DNA of 64,000 nucleotides from assembly GCA_016647705.1 (NCBI GenBank), contig CM028333.1, positions 25,910,243 to 25,974,242 of the forward strand, given 5' to 3'. The stretch comes from Eucommia ulmoides. Lineage: Eukaryota > Streptophyta > Magnoliopsida > Garryales > Eucommiaceae. This document shows, in pieces, positions 1 to 12,127 of this stretch (positions are counted from its first letter, which is position 1; the number at the start of each line of letters is the position of its first letter). Both the position numbers and the translations under genes were made by a program. The notes under the pieces are model-generated. The model was not told the DNA's origin and made no database searches. It saw only the letters and a list, made by a program, of their open reading frames with translations.

Positions 1-1187
1 GAGATTCAAAAGATGTTTTTAAGTGAAATTGAACCTAAATGAAGTTCTTATGTTATAAGGGGTCTATAAGAGTTTTTTATTGTCATGACACTTGTAAACT
101 AGCCGTTAGAAGACTGATTACATGTTCCTTTAAATAGACTTGCGAATTTTATTAGACAAGTTAATCATTCTATATCATTTTAAGAGAGCATTTATAAGAG
201 TTAGTATTCTACGTTATTGTGAGCTATTCTAAGAGTGATTATAATAATCAGTTGCGATTTATTCTTGCTGATACTGGATTTGAAGCTATACTATTCTAAT
301 CATTATTTCTATGGATTCCGGGTGAGATATTTCCATATTGTTTATTGTTTATTATTTTATATTATGGAAATTGATCTTAGAAATTATTTTTGATTTTTGA
401 AGAAAATATTCTTTCAAACAATTTCTTGAATCTGATTACGTGCTCCAATTTGCTACCCACATCTTGTTAAAATTAGATTTCTGTATCTCACATATTTCTA
501 TCACTAGTTGGGATATTTTATTTATCTGAGGTGGTAGAAGCTCCGAGTGAGATTTTCTACTTATCAATTTTTGTATTAGTGAGTTGTGACGGGTTAAATA
601 TCATTGGGGATATTTAATTAAGAGTAGTTGGATTTTAGTCTCTTCCTGTAAAGAGATTGAGGTATTAATTATTCCTGAATAGAATTAGTGTGAGTGATTG
701 GTAAATGTTCCATCCTTACCTGGTAAAAGGATAGTTGGAGTGTTTGTGAGAGGTTTTGATTATTGAGCCTTTGTGTTAAAAAGAATTAAGTTATTCTTTA
801 GCCTATAAAAAGTAGAGGTTCTTCCTTAGCCTGAGAAAAGAAAATTGTAAAGGTTGATTCTGAGCCTGTAAAAGAATCGATGTGCGGGTTTAGTTCCTAT
901 CTTTAAAGGGATCGAGATTTTAGTGAGTACGACCTCCGTAGAGCTTGGGATACTGGATTAGCTAAGAGTAGCTTGGTGAACCAGTATAACTATTTTGTGT
1001 GCTGCATTGTTATTTTGCTATTTTTGTTGTTTGGGTATGCACTTAGATTGATCATATTATTCCACTGTGTTATAAAGATAATAATTAATTTAGACTTAAA
1101 ATTAATGATTTGATTTATCAAGTTTTTTTCTGATATATTTTTAATTACCTAATTCACCCCCCTCTTGGGTATTCTAGTGGGCCAACA
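1..1187 (+). repeat. Ty1/copia LTR, left-truncated by the window edge
   Basis: This is the right part of a long copia LTR of the family that recurs through the window. It has the family's R/U5-like stretch of repeated 'tgattct..agcctg..aaaag' phrases, then a stretch ending in a CCCCCCTCTTGGGT block and the terminal gggccaaca. The same ending closes the LTRs at 43228 and 55686. No primer site follows it. A second LTR end begins at once, so this is a solo LTR or the 3' LTR of an element that inserted into another LTR. No target-site duplication can be checked because the left end is outside the window. Confidence 0.75.
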
Positions 1188-1519
1188 ATGGGAATTTACC
1201 AAATTGAGATTGAAAGAGTTTGATTCTTACCTGTGAAAAAGGATTAGAGTGGGTTTGATTCTTACATGTGAAAAGAATTAGCGTGGGTTTAGTGGAATGA
1301 ATTCTCCGCAAGAGCTTAGGAGAATAGACGTAGATAAGAGTAACTTGTTAAATTATTATAAAATATCTGGTTTCAATATCTCTATCCCTTACTATTTCTA
1401 TGTGCATTAGATATAATGCTTCCTCATATAATCAAGATAAAATCAATTAAGGTTAATTAATTGTATTTAAATTTTAAACTACCCAATCACTGTCTCGTGG
1501 GTTGATCTTTGGGCTAACA
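1188..1519 (+). repeat. Second copia LTR 3' end, adjoining a primer site
   Basis: About 330 bases repeat the last part of the preceding LTR: the 'gattcttac..tgaaaag' phrases, the 'gagcttagg..agtaactt' segment, and an ending that reads gatctttgggctaaca. It is followed directly by a tRNA-like primer site, so it is the end of a 5' LTR. The rest of this LTR is missing because the LTR at 1-1187 sits against it. The two ends are diverged, so this is not a simple tandem duplication. Confidence 0.75.
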
Positions 1520-1520
1520 A

Positions 1521-1533
1521 TTGGCATCAGAGT
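1521..1533 (+). other. Primer-binding site, iMet-tRNA type
   Basis: ttggcatcagagt lies one base after the LTR end. Copia elements prime on initiator Met tRNA, with the typical site TGGTATCAGAGC, and this copy differs at only a few bases. Matching sites follow the LTRs at 43228 (tggtaccaga) and, on the minus strand, 21440. Confidence 0.75.
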
Positions 1534-1559
1534 TAAATTAGCTGAATAATCCTAATATG

Positions 1560-2301
1560 CAAGCACAATGATCACATGGAACATACTATAGATGATATTT
1601 TATTTGTTTCTGCAAATGATTACACTTCTCATGTTTGTTCTAACATGTCAAATCATTTGTGTTCCATCTATGGGAATGATGCGGATAATAAAGAAAAGAT
1701 TGCTCACAAGTCTATCAAAAAATTAATCATTTTACGAATTTCTTTTCAAAAGAAAACCTAAGACTTCATCAAAAAATTGATTTTCCCCAAAACAAGAAAA
1801 TTGGCATTGTTTTATCTAGTAAAAAGAATGCTTTAGAAAAATATTTTGAAACAGAAGAATTTTCAATTGCTCTTCTCGAGATCAACAATTTGCTTCATAA
1901 AATTGAAATATTTAAGGAATAAAATTCTCATCTTAAAAATGATGTTGCAAACCTTCAGCTTGGTATTGCAAATCTAAGAATTATTGATAAACAAATTGAA
2001 GTGTTAAGTATTGAATTGGAAAATTCTAGATGCGGTCTCGACATGGCACGATTGAAAATTCATTGATTGAAAATGATTATAGAATTATAAAGAATGACAT
2101 TAAATTTCTCAATAAGATTTTTTCCCCTTAAAGTAAATAGTTTTTTAATTTTTTTTATATATATTTTTTAAACCACTCTCGATTAGACAAATCGTGAACT
2201 GAAAGAAGCTGTTGAAAAATTCAAGAATTCTAAAAAATCAAATGACTTTAGAGAAACAATCTTCTTATTGTTGTCAATATCCTGCACCAGTGCGAAAAAC
2301 A
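1560..2301 (+). pseudogene. Copia gag remnant, mid-gag coiled-coil part
   Basis: An ORF of 61 codons at 1576-1761 begins with an ATG in the context atcacatgga, the same context as the gag starts at 43288 and near 55749. It runs straight into acidic, Lys/Asn-rich sequence. Downstream, broken frames up to about 2200 encode Leu/Glu/Lys-rich heptad-like sequence typical of the coiled coil that Sirevirus-type gag carries after its first zinc knuckle. The N-terminal gag domain (DUF4219/UBN2) seen in the copy at 55687-58713 is absent, so the ORF starts in mid-gag. It is cut at 2302 by a G-family repeat. This is a non-functional fragment. Confidence 0.6.
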
Positions 2302-3235
2302 TGTGACGTACCCCGGATTTTGATAGTGGTAAAAGTAAAAATTCGGGAAGAAGAGGAAACAAGTTTCCATTTCTCTATTTCTAAGTTCTCCAAATTAGTT
2401 CATTTTGAAATGGGTTTTCAAGGGTTATTCTAGGCTTAGTTTTGAAAAAGTTCTTGGGTTGGGATTTTATGTTAAAAATGAATTGCCACCTAGTATGGGT
2501 TAAATGATGTGCTAGGTCATCGAGGGTTTTATAAATTCATTTTAAATTTAAAAATCCCCGTGTTTTGACTTTATAAAGTCTATGTACCAGAGATATTCTT
2601 AAAGTTCTAGGGATGGTTATGCTCGAGGACGGTTTTACACACCCCAAGACATTCGTCTGTAAACAGTATCTTAGTCTAAATGAATATTCACTGTTAAAGA
2701 CTACCCGAGTATCTTTCTTTGATTTTCTTAAGCAAAACAATTCCATTTATTTAAAAAAAAAAATCATTTTTTTTTATGTATTTTAACATGATATGTTGAT
2801 AAAAGCAGATAAATACTATAACTAAATTAGTCAGCAACACCCAATAGTAGTTTATAAGAGATAAAAATTTAAATATGAAAGCTACATGAAATGAAAATAT
2901 TTTTATTATTTTTAAAGAGACCGAACCTTATATAGGCTGCCAACATATCCTTGTTTTCACAAGAAATCAGGTCGACATGTAGTTCCAATATGCAAACTAA
3001 GACTAACTTATTAGGATATGTGACCGAACCTGCACGTGGGTTGCCTACGTATCTCAGATTAATGAGAATATGGTCTTTATGTAGTTTATTTATGTAAGAC
3101 TAAAGGATATGTTTATTTACTAAAGGTGACTGAACCCTTATGTGGGTTGCCTACGTACTTTGGAGGGTAACTAAAGATCAGGTCATCACGTAATTCATTC
3201 GTGTTAAGTTAAAAGTTAGGAAACCAAACAATGAA
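2302..3235 (+). repeat. G-family repeat, copy G1 (LTR-like, truncated)
   Basis: It begins tgtgacgtaccccgg and continues through gaattgccacctag and a block with repeated phrases of the type gaacct..ggttgcctacgtat..aatcaggtc..acgtagtt (2915-3190). The same order of blocks occurs at 35464-38890 and, more diverged, at 58924-64000. The TG start suggests an LTR. The right side is cut near 3235, where copia LTR sequence resumes. There is no coding potential. The family name G is mine; it is probably Ty3-type, but nothing coding supports that. Confidence 0.6.
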
Positions 3236-4167
3236 TTACAAACAATCTTAAAAAGCAATAAATAGAGTTTGAAAGAATCTCACTGGGATTCACCAAAAGT
3301 AAGAATGATATCGTAATAAGCAACGCAAACTGGTGAGGCAAACAATGCGCTCTTTAGATTAAGAACTTGAATAATAATCTCTCTTTGAAATTTTAACAAT
3401 AATCTTTGTCTTGAATTATAAAAAATGAGATGATTTGACCAAGAAAAGGAATCAATCATTTAACTGATTCCATCCGTGGACCGCCCTATTGCCTCGGTCA
3501 ACCGCCTATTACTAGCGACCAAATCTAATCGTTGGCCTATACCTAGTCAGTTGACCAACCACCATGGTCGGTTGATTGATTGGATCAGAGGGTCATTCTA
3601 ATTTTCTAATTTAACCACTGTTTACTAATCCTACTCTATCGGTTGATCGATTGGATTAGAATGTTTCTCATTCCATTTCCAAAACACATTTTGATTAATC
3701 GACCGACCTCTTTTGTCGGTTGACTGAATTGACTAAACATCTTATCAATTTATGCTTTAAAACCCATTTTTCACTTAGGTTATTAATCAAAACCATTTCA
3801 CATATTGATCACATAATAAAACAAATTTTAAAAAATTAAACTTATCACTTCTTACTAAGATACACATAAGATTAATTCATTTTAAGTATCTTGCGTGATC
3901 CTAATTTAGGTGGCATTAAGAGTATATAGGTAAAGAGTTGTTTTCACCTAGTTGTCTCCAATATCTTCAAAATTCTTCACGTCTTCATCAATTCCATTTT
4001 GCACCCGTTGCATTTTCCTTGAAGATTCCTCTTCAACGATTCATTTTCTTAATAAATTCTTTTTCTTATTTTAACCCATGAAATTTTTAATCTAAAATCA
4101 CTCAATAAAACCATTAGTTCCATAAAATATTGATATTTAATTATTCATCAAAACATTAGGTTCAATA
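3236..4167 (-). repeat. 3' LTR of copia D, truncated
   Basis: The sequence aligns with the LTR at 21440-23653 read in the same direction. For example, the 'ctcactgggattcacc' segment, the repeated cggttgac phrases and the block near 3840-3960 have counterparts near 22395, 22930-23215 and 23330-23440. The LTR start, read on the minus strand as tattgaacct, is at 4167. The far end is lost against the G1 repeat. It lies beside a polypurine tract at 4220-4240, so it is a 3' LTR. Confidence 0.75.
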
Positions 4168-5321
4168 ATCTTTCCATTTTTAATGATAACAATTAACTTT
4201 AATGTTTTCTCAAAGCAGACAATGTAACCACGCTCCCCCTAAATCTGTAGACGAGTTTCTTCAACTTGTTTAAGCACCATTAATAAGAAAAATAAACATT
4301 AATCATTTTTTTTTTAATTTAACCATAAAACATTATTTATTCCCCTTTCTAATTATACCCATGAATTCGTACTAGGAGAACATATAAATAACTTTTCCCT
4401 ATTAATATCATATTCTCTCCCCTAATAATATTAGAATGAAAACATTACATTTTCTCCTGCTTTGTCGCATCAAAAAGTAGGAATCAAGAAGAGAACAATT
4501 TTTAAGATTAATCTAATCATCTTGAGTCCATTTCAAGAGATCATCAAAACATTTCAATGCAGCATGAAATAATATAATTTCAAATGAGTCAACATGCTTT
4601 TATTTTACGATGCCAATTAATAAACTCCCTTTTAGATAGAATCAAAATCATGTAATCATTAATGAACTAGAACATGGAGCATATCTTACTCATAATATAG
4701 ATCATTTATGAACCCATTGACATAAATCTAATGCATACTTTAAACATGGATGATTGCATATCAAAAATGCGATCTCATAAAATTATAGATCCCTTCTAGA
4801 ACAATAATAATTTAAAACCAGGAGACATAAAACAAATGCTAAGTTCATATTATTATTCATATAGCTAGGTACTCAATTCCTCTAAATATATCCACATGCA
4901 AAAGTATCAACTGTCTATCTTAAAACACTAAGCATAGATTGATATGCCATGTATATTCAAATGATCATATAGATGGTATAAAAAATAGATTATCATGATT
5001 TCATAAAGCATACAAGCTTTATCATGGTCATGAATAATACAAAACATGCTAAGAATTCAAATCATATAAATGCATCAATTTAATCATTCTCTTATCATTT
5101 GAAGAACCTGAATATATCAAATAGATCATGATATCATGCATTATAACAAATCAAGATACCATTTCAAGATGCATAAAAAATCAGCTCTGTATAAGAGATA
5201 TACATGAGTAAGAGCACATTGTACAAATGGTCTTGTTAATATGTATATGCAACAAGTCATAAAACCACACTAGTGAGAACAAAACAATTTAATCAGTTTA
5301 AATCACATAATATGTTTTATA
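4168..5321 (-). pseudogene. 3' non-coding region of copia D, left of the Helitron
   Basis: No coding sequence is visible. On the minus strand the stretch next to the LTR contains a purine-rich tract with a G5 run followed by 'gcgtggttacat', matched at 27175-27200 and 58635-58655 beside the other LTR starts. Further in, the 'catcttgagtccatttcaagagatcatcaaaacatttca' neighbourhood corresponds to 58030-58070 of copia A. This is the long 3' untranslated region typical of Sirevirus-like elements. The element continues at 20010, after the Helitron. Confidence 0.65.
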
Positions 5322-5352
5322 CTAGCGTATAACCCGTGCCTGAAGGCACGGG
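5322..5352 (-). terminator. Helitron 3' terminus: hairpin plus CTAG
   Basis: On the minus strand an 8 bp perfect GC-rich stem (cccgtgcc / ggcacggg, loop ttca) is followed by 7 bases (ttatacg) and then CTAG. Plant Helitrons end with a short hairpin about 10 bases before CTRR, which acts as the stop signal for rolling-circle transfer. The base beyond the end is T on this strand, as the AT target rule requires. Confidence 0.93.
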
Positions 5353-5441
5353 CATAAAACATACATCATCTATTTGAACAATTATATCAATTTATTTTAT
5401 TATTCAACTTTAAAATGTTGCATCAACAGAAACAATTACAG

Positions 5442-8400
5442 TCACAATAATACTTCAGGATAAACAATATTTGTCCTGGATAGAGATCCATATTCGGGAA
5501 GAAGTACACTTAATCGATCAAATGATGTACACCTTGATAAGGCCACATATAGTTGACCGTGACTAAAAACCGGTGTAGTCAAATCAACTCCAACAAATTT
5601 CACTGATTGTCCTTGTGATTTATTTATCGTCATAGCATACGCCAAACGAATTGGAAACTGGCGCCTTGTCATTTGAAAAGGAAATTCAAAAGATGATGGC
5701 GTCAAGGATATTCTCAGAATGAACGCCAAATTTCCTGCTTTATCCCCTGTCAATATTCGAGCTTCTATTACACATAAAGAACACCTGACAACCATTAATC
5801 GTGTGCCATTACAAAGTCCATCACTTGGTGCGATATTTTTCAACAACATAACTGGACATCCAATTTTCAAATCTAATTTGAACGGAGGTAATCCTGGAGG
5901 ATCTAAGGAATTCAAGTACTCGTTAGGATAACGATTTGTAATTTGACGATCGGCTCCATCATCTTCAGACATTTTATCTACGGCCAGATATGTGATCATT
6001 TCTCTGGGAAAAATATTTAAAGCAGCTGAATTAATAGCACTAACATCGTCATTTCTTGCAGAAAGAATAGAACGTTCAGTTAGAAATGTAGGGGTAACAA
6101 CACTGGGTATGCCTAGATGTGGATAAACTGAAGATATTAGTTCAACCACATTACGACACTTGTGTATGGTTGACGGCAACTGTACGATTTCATGCGGATC
6201 ACTGCCAACCTATTTAAAGAAAAAATAAATGTAAATGAATAATTTAGTATCAAAGCATATATAAGTAATCTATTACAAAATGTTAAAATATATTTAAATG
6301 AAATATTACCTAAAGTAAATATCTCGAAAACTCTGCATTTTCAATGTTCCTACTATTTAGGCGCATGTTTAAATTCAAAGTTAAGACATGTATATCATTC
6401 CAAAGGTACGAATGTCTCAACGATCCTGCCACAATTTGTTGACGGACACCTTTAGGTATAACAGGTAGAATTTGCCGAAAGTCTCCTCCAAGAACAACCG
6501 TGATACCCCCGAATGGATTTGGATTACTGCAAATATCTCGTAGCGTGCGATCCACAGACTCAACGCAGTACTTATGTTGCATCGGAACTTCATCCCAAAT
6601 GATTAACTTTGTCTCTCTAAACAATTCGGCATGCAACGATTGTTTACTGAAATGACAAATTGAATTATCAAGAATATCTAAAGGGATGCGAAATGTGGAA
6701 TGTGCAGTTCGACCTCCTTCAAGTAGTAGCGATGCAATACCGGACGATGCCATAGTAATGACAATATGACTGTTACTACGACATTTTGCTGCTATGGTAT
6801 TATATAGAAACGTTTTTCCCGTACCAACACCACCATTCAAAAAAAACATTTTTCCTAAATTTTCGAACACTGATGAAGTGATTGATTCGTATGCAGCACG
6901 TTGGTCTTCATTGAGACGATCAATATTACACTGCACATTCCTTTGTTGTGCTTCACTTTGCATTTGACGATGTTCCCATATCAATCTATTTCCAACTACC
7001 ATATTCCAATTCTGGACAGGTTGTGGAATCGAAGGAAAATCTACTAAGCTCTTGCCCGATTCTTGAAGTAATTGATTCAAAAGGTACAAACCGTAGTCTT
7101 TAATCTGTGCCTCGCTAGGGACGGGTATCGAAAACAACGTGTGAACTTTATGTGAGAGATCATCACATATATGCATCCAAAATTGATCCCACAATTCACA
7201 CGGATTTAAAGGGGAGCATTGTGTAAGAATGACGCAAAATAATCTTCTCAGTTGATATCCAGTACTCATAATAGACGCCTCTTGAAGATATTGTATCCAT
7301 TTACTATCATCTTCCAATAGCCCTCTTACTACACATGCGGCTTTGAACGTCGCATGTTCAACATTGTTTACAATGCGTAGACACCTAAATGATTGCGGCC
7401 CTTTTACTACAGTCAATAGTAGACGCAGATAAAATCGTTCACCCGAATTGGGAGGCGCAAAATACATTCTGCCGATGGCAAATCCCCTCTGTCGTGGCTT
7501 CCAAAAATTTTCAGTTTTATTCCAAACAAAATGCTGGGGAAACTCTTGATAAGTATACACACGTGCAGAAGCATGTGCATCACAATATGAACAAAATTCT
7601 GTTAGAGTCGACTTCTGTGATTGAGCTCGAGAAATGATAGACTCTATTGTTTCAGTAGGATTGAAGACAACCTGATGCATTCCAGGCAAATGGAGCGCCA
7701 ATCGAACAACTGTTGGATTCTCATCGTGCAAAGGAAAACTCAACAATCGCCAGGCTGCCTCAGAGGGTCCAATGTATCTTGCATCAAGATATTGCTTGAT
7801 CTCATCCATCATTCCCAAAAGCAATGTCATCATATCACCTCCTTTATAGATATACTTGTGGATATATTTGACGCACCTAATCCCAGCGCATACTTCAACA
7901 TTAATATGACAGTCGAACATCTTAGAAAGGTACGGATTGTATGGGACAACGTCTCTATTATCAACTTGTTGCCCCCTCACGGTATAAACTTTGCCATTAT
8001 CACGACGACGGTAAATGGGATATCCATCTGAATCCATTGTTGTATACTCCGCAAAATCTCGTGGATACCTCTTAGTGCATCTGCCGTTCTCCATGCACGG
8101 GGCTTGACAATTTCGAGCACCACATGGTCCATGAACCATGCATTTTTTTATTGTCTCGAAAAGTTCTGGATCTTCATTTGGATTTGGAAATTCAGCACAA
8201 ACTATTCTGTCTACTTGGTCGCACGTTCGAATTTTATCTTGATTATCAAGAAATATCAATAAGTGCATGTGCGGCAGACTTCTTTTCTGGTACTCAATTG
8301 TAAAAACATGGGCAACTTTTTTTCCAAATACTCGAGTGCTTTCAATCTCTTTCATTAGAGCAATTCTTTTTAACTCGAAAACGCGAGCAATTAAGTCTGG

Positions 8401-11400
8401 ATGGTCAGTTGGTTGTTGATGAGGAAATAAAGCTTCAGTGATTTCTGTCCAAGTTGGATTCACAGTCATGGTAAGAAACACATCAGGGTGATGGTGGTAC
8501 CGGGTTATGGCCATTGAATCTTGGAAGATTTCAAACATATGTCTTGGACTACCAATAAAAGATGATGGCAAAATCATTCGTTGACCTATTTGATTAGGTT
8601 CCATCCCATCTAATGCCACATCAGTAAGACTTTGATAGAGTTCACTACGAAGATTTGGTTGATGTTGCCTAAAGTAATTCAACCTATTTTGCTCGGTCAC
8701 AGCCCAAGCATCTACCAAGAACTCTTGAAATAATTTTCCTCCCCTTAGAATTGTCGAATACTCTGTCGGCCTTTCAAAAATACGGTAGCTATAAAATTGC
8801 ATTTGAGTTAGTCGAGCATTTGTGTGTCGACCGTGAATCACATCCCACTGTCTAAATTCAGGCTCCCATCCAAGCTTACCAAAAGGGAACAACAAAACGT
8901 AATGCAATGGTAGATAAGCAGGATGACATTCATTGATTTTCATTAGTTCATTTCCCCCCCTTAAATGTATAACAATATCTCTCATCGCGCTAGTTTCGGT
9001 TCCATCCCCCGGTAATATGACGGCCACGTCATCAGTTGTCGGCAAATTATATCGCCGACGATCGGTAGATGCTGTGTAGTGAAGAAAAGCAGGCAACGTT
9101 TGTTGTTCCAAATCCAATTGATTTAAAATCGCAAACGCTTGACGAAATTTATCTACGAATGCATTATGTTGCAACAATGTATCTTGAATAGTTTGCAAAA
9201 CATCTGTTCTCAAATGAGGATTTCTACGGCTTCTCACGCCAAAAGCGAAATCAGGATCGTAGATGTACAACTGAGAATAAATGGCATCTTGTCCCGGTTC
9301 TGGGATTAATGCTCCTGTCCGATGACGCAACTCTCCATGTATAGTAAACGTTGTTGGGCCTTTTCCGGAAAGCAGCCTTGTATCCAAGTTGGCACCGAGG
9401 CTTGTAAAAGCATTGATTACATTGTACTCTCTAGCATAACGTCGGAATGATTTTGATCTATCATCATTACCATCATATAACGCTTTAATTTGCGGAGAAG
9501 GTGTGAGAAGTAATGGAAGCCTAACTTTCCCTTGTAAGCAACATGTACCGAAGAGAGGACGTCGTTCGGATGATCTTGCTAATCTCTCATCCATCCAGTG
9601 TAACGTAGAACAATGAGGGCACATGACATTCATTCTACCAAGCGAGTGTCGATTTTCAGTTGTATGAACATCACGGTCGGCAGTTGGATTGTTGAACTCA
9701 TCAATATCTTGATTATCGTAAAACTCATCATTGGTAGTATTTGGCGGCCTATATTTAATAAATAACAAAATTATTATGTAGATTCTAACAACATATTTGT
9801 GAATGCCGTATTTAATTAGATGAATAAAATAAAAAAGAAACTTACCATCTACTCCCAGAAGGTAGATTTGTTTCTTCAACTGCTACGGTCGAGCTTTCAT
9901 TAAGGTTCGTGGAAACAAAAGCTTCTTGGTTACTGCACGCAGAAGGGCATGCATCGTCAATTATACCAAGAGAATGAAGAATCAAATTTGTAACCATCCC
10001 ATCGTCAACAGATGAATTTCCTGCATGTTCAGTATCTTGATTCTCGGCAAGGTGTTGATTTGTTGAAGCTGACCTATAGTTGGCAAATATTAAATTTTAC
10101 ACATCAAACACTTTTAAACATTTAATACTTAATAACATGAATAATGGATTAGTATAATACCTTATACCAGGCAATACAATTGGTTCCTCAACTTCAGGCG
10201 TTGAGCATTCATTCGGAGTTACGGTAACAAATGTTTCAGTAAGATTACGTGGAAAAGGCAAATTTGGTTCAACAATAGAATTCATTTGATTAGCCATGGA
10301 CGATGGAGTAGTGCGATCCCTAAGGAGGTCCACAATTCCAGGGGTACATGGACTCGTAATCACTGATGGCCCACATGATTGTACAATCATTCTCTGTTGA
10401 CTATTCTGAATATGTTGTTGACCGGATCTCTCTCGTTCTCTTCGTGCTCGTTGAGCTAGAACACGTTTCGATATGCCGTTGTTGTTGGGTGCTATACATT
10501 TAGGAAGTGTAATTGTTTGCTCAACGTCCAACGTTGAACGACTGTTGGGTATTGTGGACACAAACATTTCAGTAAGATTTAGTGGGGACGTCAAATTGGC
10601 CTCAAAAGTAGAATCCCTTTCGTTTTCCATTACTGGAGAAGAAACTTGATCACTGAGAATTATAGGGGTATATCGACTTGTGCTTGATGATGACACAGAA
10701 ACTGTTGTAACCATTCTTCGCTTCGGCGTAGGCTCTGATGATTCTCCCAAAAATGGCTGACCTCCTTCCAGGCATTCACGATTATCTTTATTGAAGCGAT
10801 CACACCGCTCCCGGTCAACTCTTTCCCGTTCTCTTCATTCTCGTTGAGCTAGAGCCCGTTTTGATACATTGTTCTTGTTGGATGCTATATATTCAGAAGG
10901 TATAATTGTTTGCTCAACCCCCGTTGAGCGACTGTTAGGTGTTGTGGACACAAACGACTGACCTCCTTCCATAGGGCTATCACATATCTCCTGATCAGCT
11001 CTCTCCCATTCTCTTCATTCTAGTTGAGCCACAGAACGTCTTGACACATCGTTTGTGCTAGATGTTCTGGAAATGTTACCTGTGCGGGATCTTCCACCTT
11101 CTTGACATTCTAGAATCGGACGACTAAACTTCTCTCGTTCCCTTTGCATTCGTTGGGATATAGCAGATTTTGATATGACGTTATCATTGAATACCTAAAG
11201 ATAATATGAGGTTGAATCTTCAATTTTCTAGATCGAATAAATGAAAAAGAACAGTGGAGGACAGTGTGACAAAGTACGAACTAAAATTGGTACTAAATGA
11301 AACCATAAATAACATGTAATAAGTTACGGTATAAATAAGAATACGGATAATTTAATATCACCACAAAGGCAAGAGTATAAATACAAAATCAGATTAGATA

Positions 11401-11699
11401 AATAACTATACATTTGAAATCACAGCTAAATATGTTCTTATCATGTTTATTGTCAGGTTAAGATTTTTTCAAAATTGAAGTATAAACCTAATATGAACAC
11501 AAATAGTCATAATTATTTAATACGTTTAATAGATTAAATATGTGATTATTGTTGAATGATAAAACAATGATAATTAAAACTAAAAAATAATTAACCTTAC
11601 TAATTAGACACATACCACATTACTACTAATGTTCCCCTTTTCACTTTTCTCTTTCCCTCTACTATTTGAAGTAGAATTTTTATTTGACTTGTCATCCAT
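5442..11699 (-). pseudogene. Helitron Rep-helicase (RepHel), five exons, three in-frame stops
   Basis: My model is complement(join(5442..6209, 6310..9748, 9846..10073, 10161..11194, 11616..11699)). All introns are GT-AG, and the exons sum to 5553 bases, exactly 1851 codons. Order in the protein: basic repeated N-terminus; Cys-pair zinc-binding motif about residues 492-519; HUH nuclease motif with His 942 and 944 (HMHLLIFL); two-tyrosine motif with Tyr 1077 and 1081 ([10 protein letters not shown]); PIF1-type helicase with Walker A GGVGTGKT (Lys 1427) and WDE (1500-1502); C-terminal helicase motifs [18 protein letters not shown] and LYVALSRC in the last exon. These are the residues that nick, transfer and unwind DNA in rolling-circle transposition. 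Stops lie at 11015-11017, 10835-10837 and 6310-6312, the last as the final codon of exon 4. All other key residues remain. The start codon and first exon are inferred; an upstream non-coding exon is possible. Confidence 0.9.
10161..11194 (-). repeat. Repeated basic module in the RepHel N-terminal exon
   Basis: Exon 2 encodes several copies of a module that ends in a QRxxRERER-like basic stretch (11141-11166, 11013-11038, 10833-10858, 10440-10466). A companion phrase TxPNxxSTxxVEQTI or close variant occurs at about 10880-10950, 10490-10565 and 10170-10215. The nucleotide copies are similar enough to show internal duplication. Arg-rich tracts of this kind could bind nucleic acid or act as nuclear localisation signals; that is inference. 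Two of the four basic motifs carry a TGA at the same codon. Confidence 0.75.
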
Positions 11700-12127
11700 T
11701 GCCAAATTTTTTTCCTTGAAAAAATAAAAATAAAAATTCAATGCAAAATAAATGATAAACTAAAATTATATTATGAGCTTAAAAAATAAATTGTAAGATT
11801 TACATATTAATTAACAATTAACAAAAGCAAGAGAACAATAAAGACAGAAACATATATAATATTAAATCCATCACATTAAGACAACTTTTGTTGAATATAA
11901 CAAAGTAAAACAATTAATCACATTACAAAATACAAAATGTATATCATGAATCATGAATACAAAATACATTCAAAATATATTTTCAACAACCGAAGAGAAA
12001 AAATAGACTTGAAGCGGTAACCCTACAAAAGGAAAAGAAAGAAAAAAATATATTAGACATAAAATATACAAAATGTATATCAAGAATACAAATTACATTA
12101 AAAATTATTTATACCTTAAAAAACAGT
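11700..12127. other. AT-rich spacer inside the Helitron
   Basis: Very AT-rich DNA upstream of the RepHel start codon, with no convincing ORF. The phrases 'tgtatatcatgaat' and 'tgtatatcaagaat', each followed by 'acaaattaca' or a similar string, recur at 11938-11970 and 12071-12100. The RepHel promoter would be expected here or in the intron at 11195-11615, but I see no clear TATA box that stands out from the AT background. Confidence 0.5.

Noticed and set aside
7389..8031. Plus-strand ORFs of 82 and 136 codons
   Set aside because: They are antisense to conserved RepHel coding sequence and match nothing recognisable.
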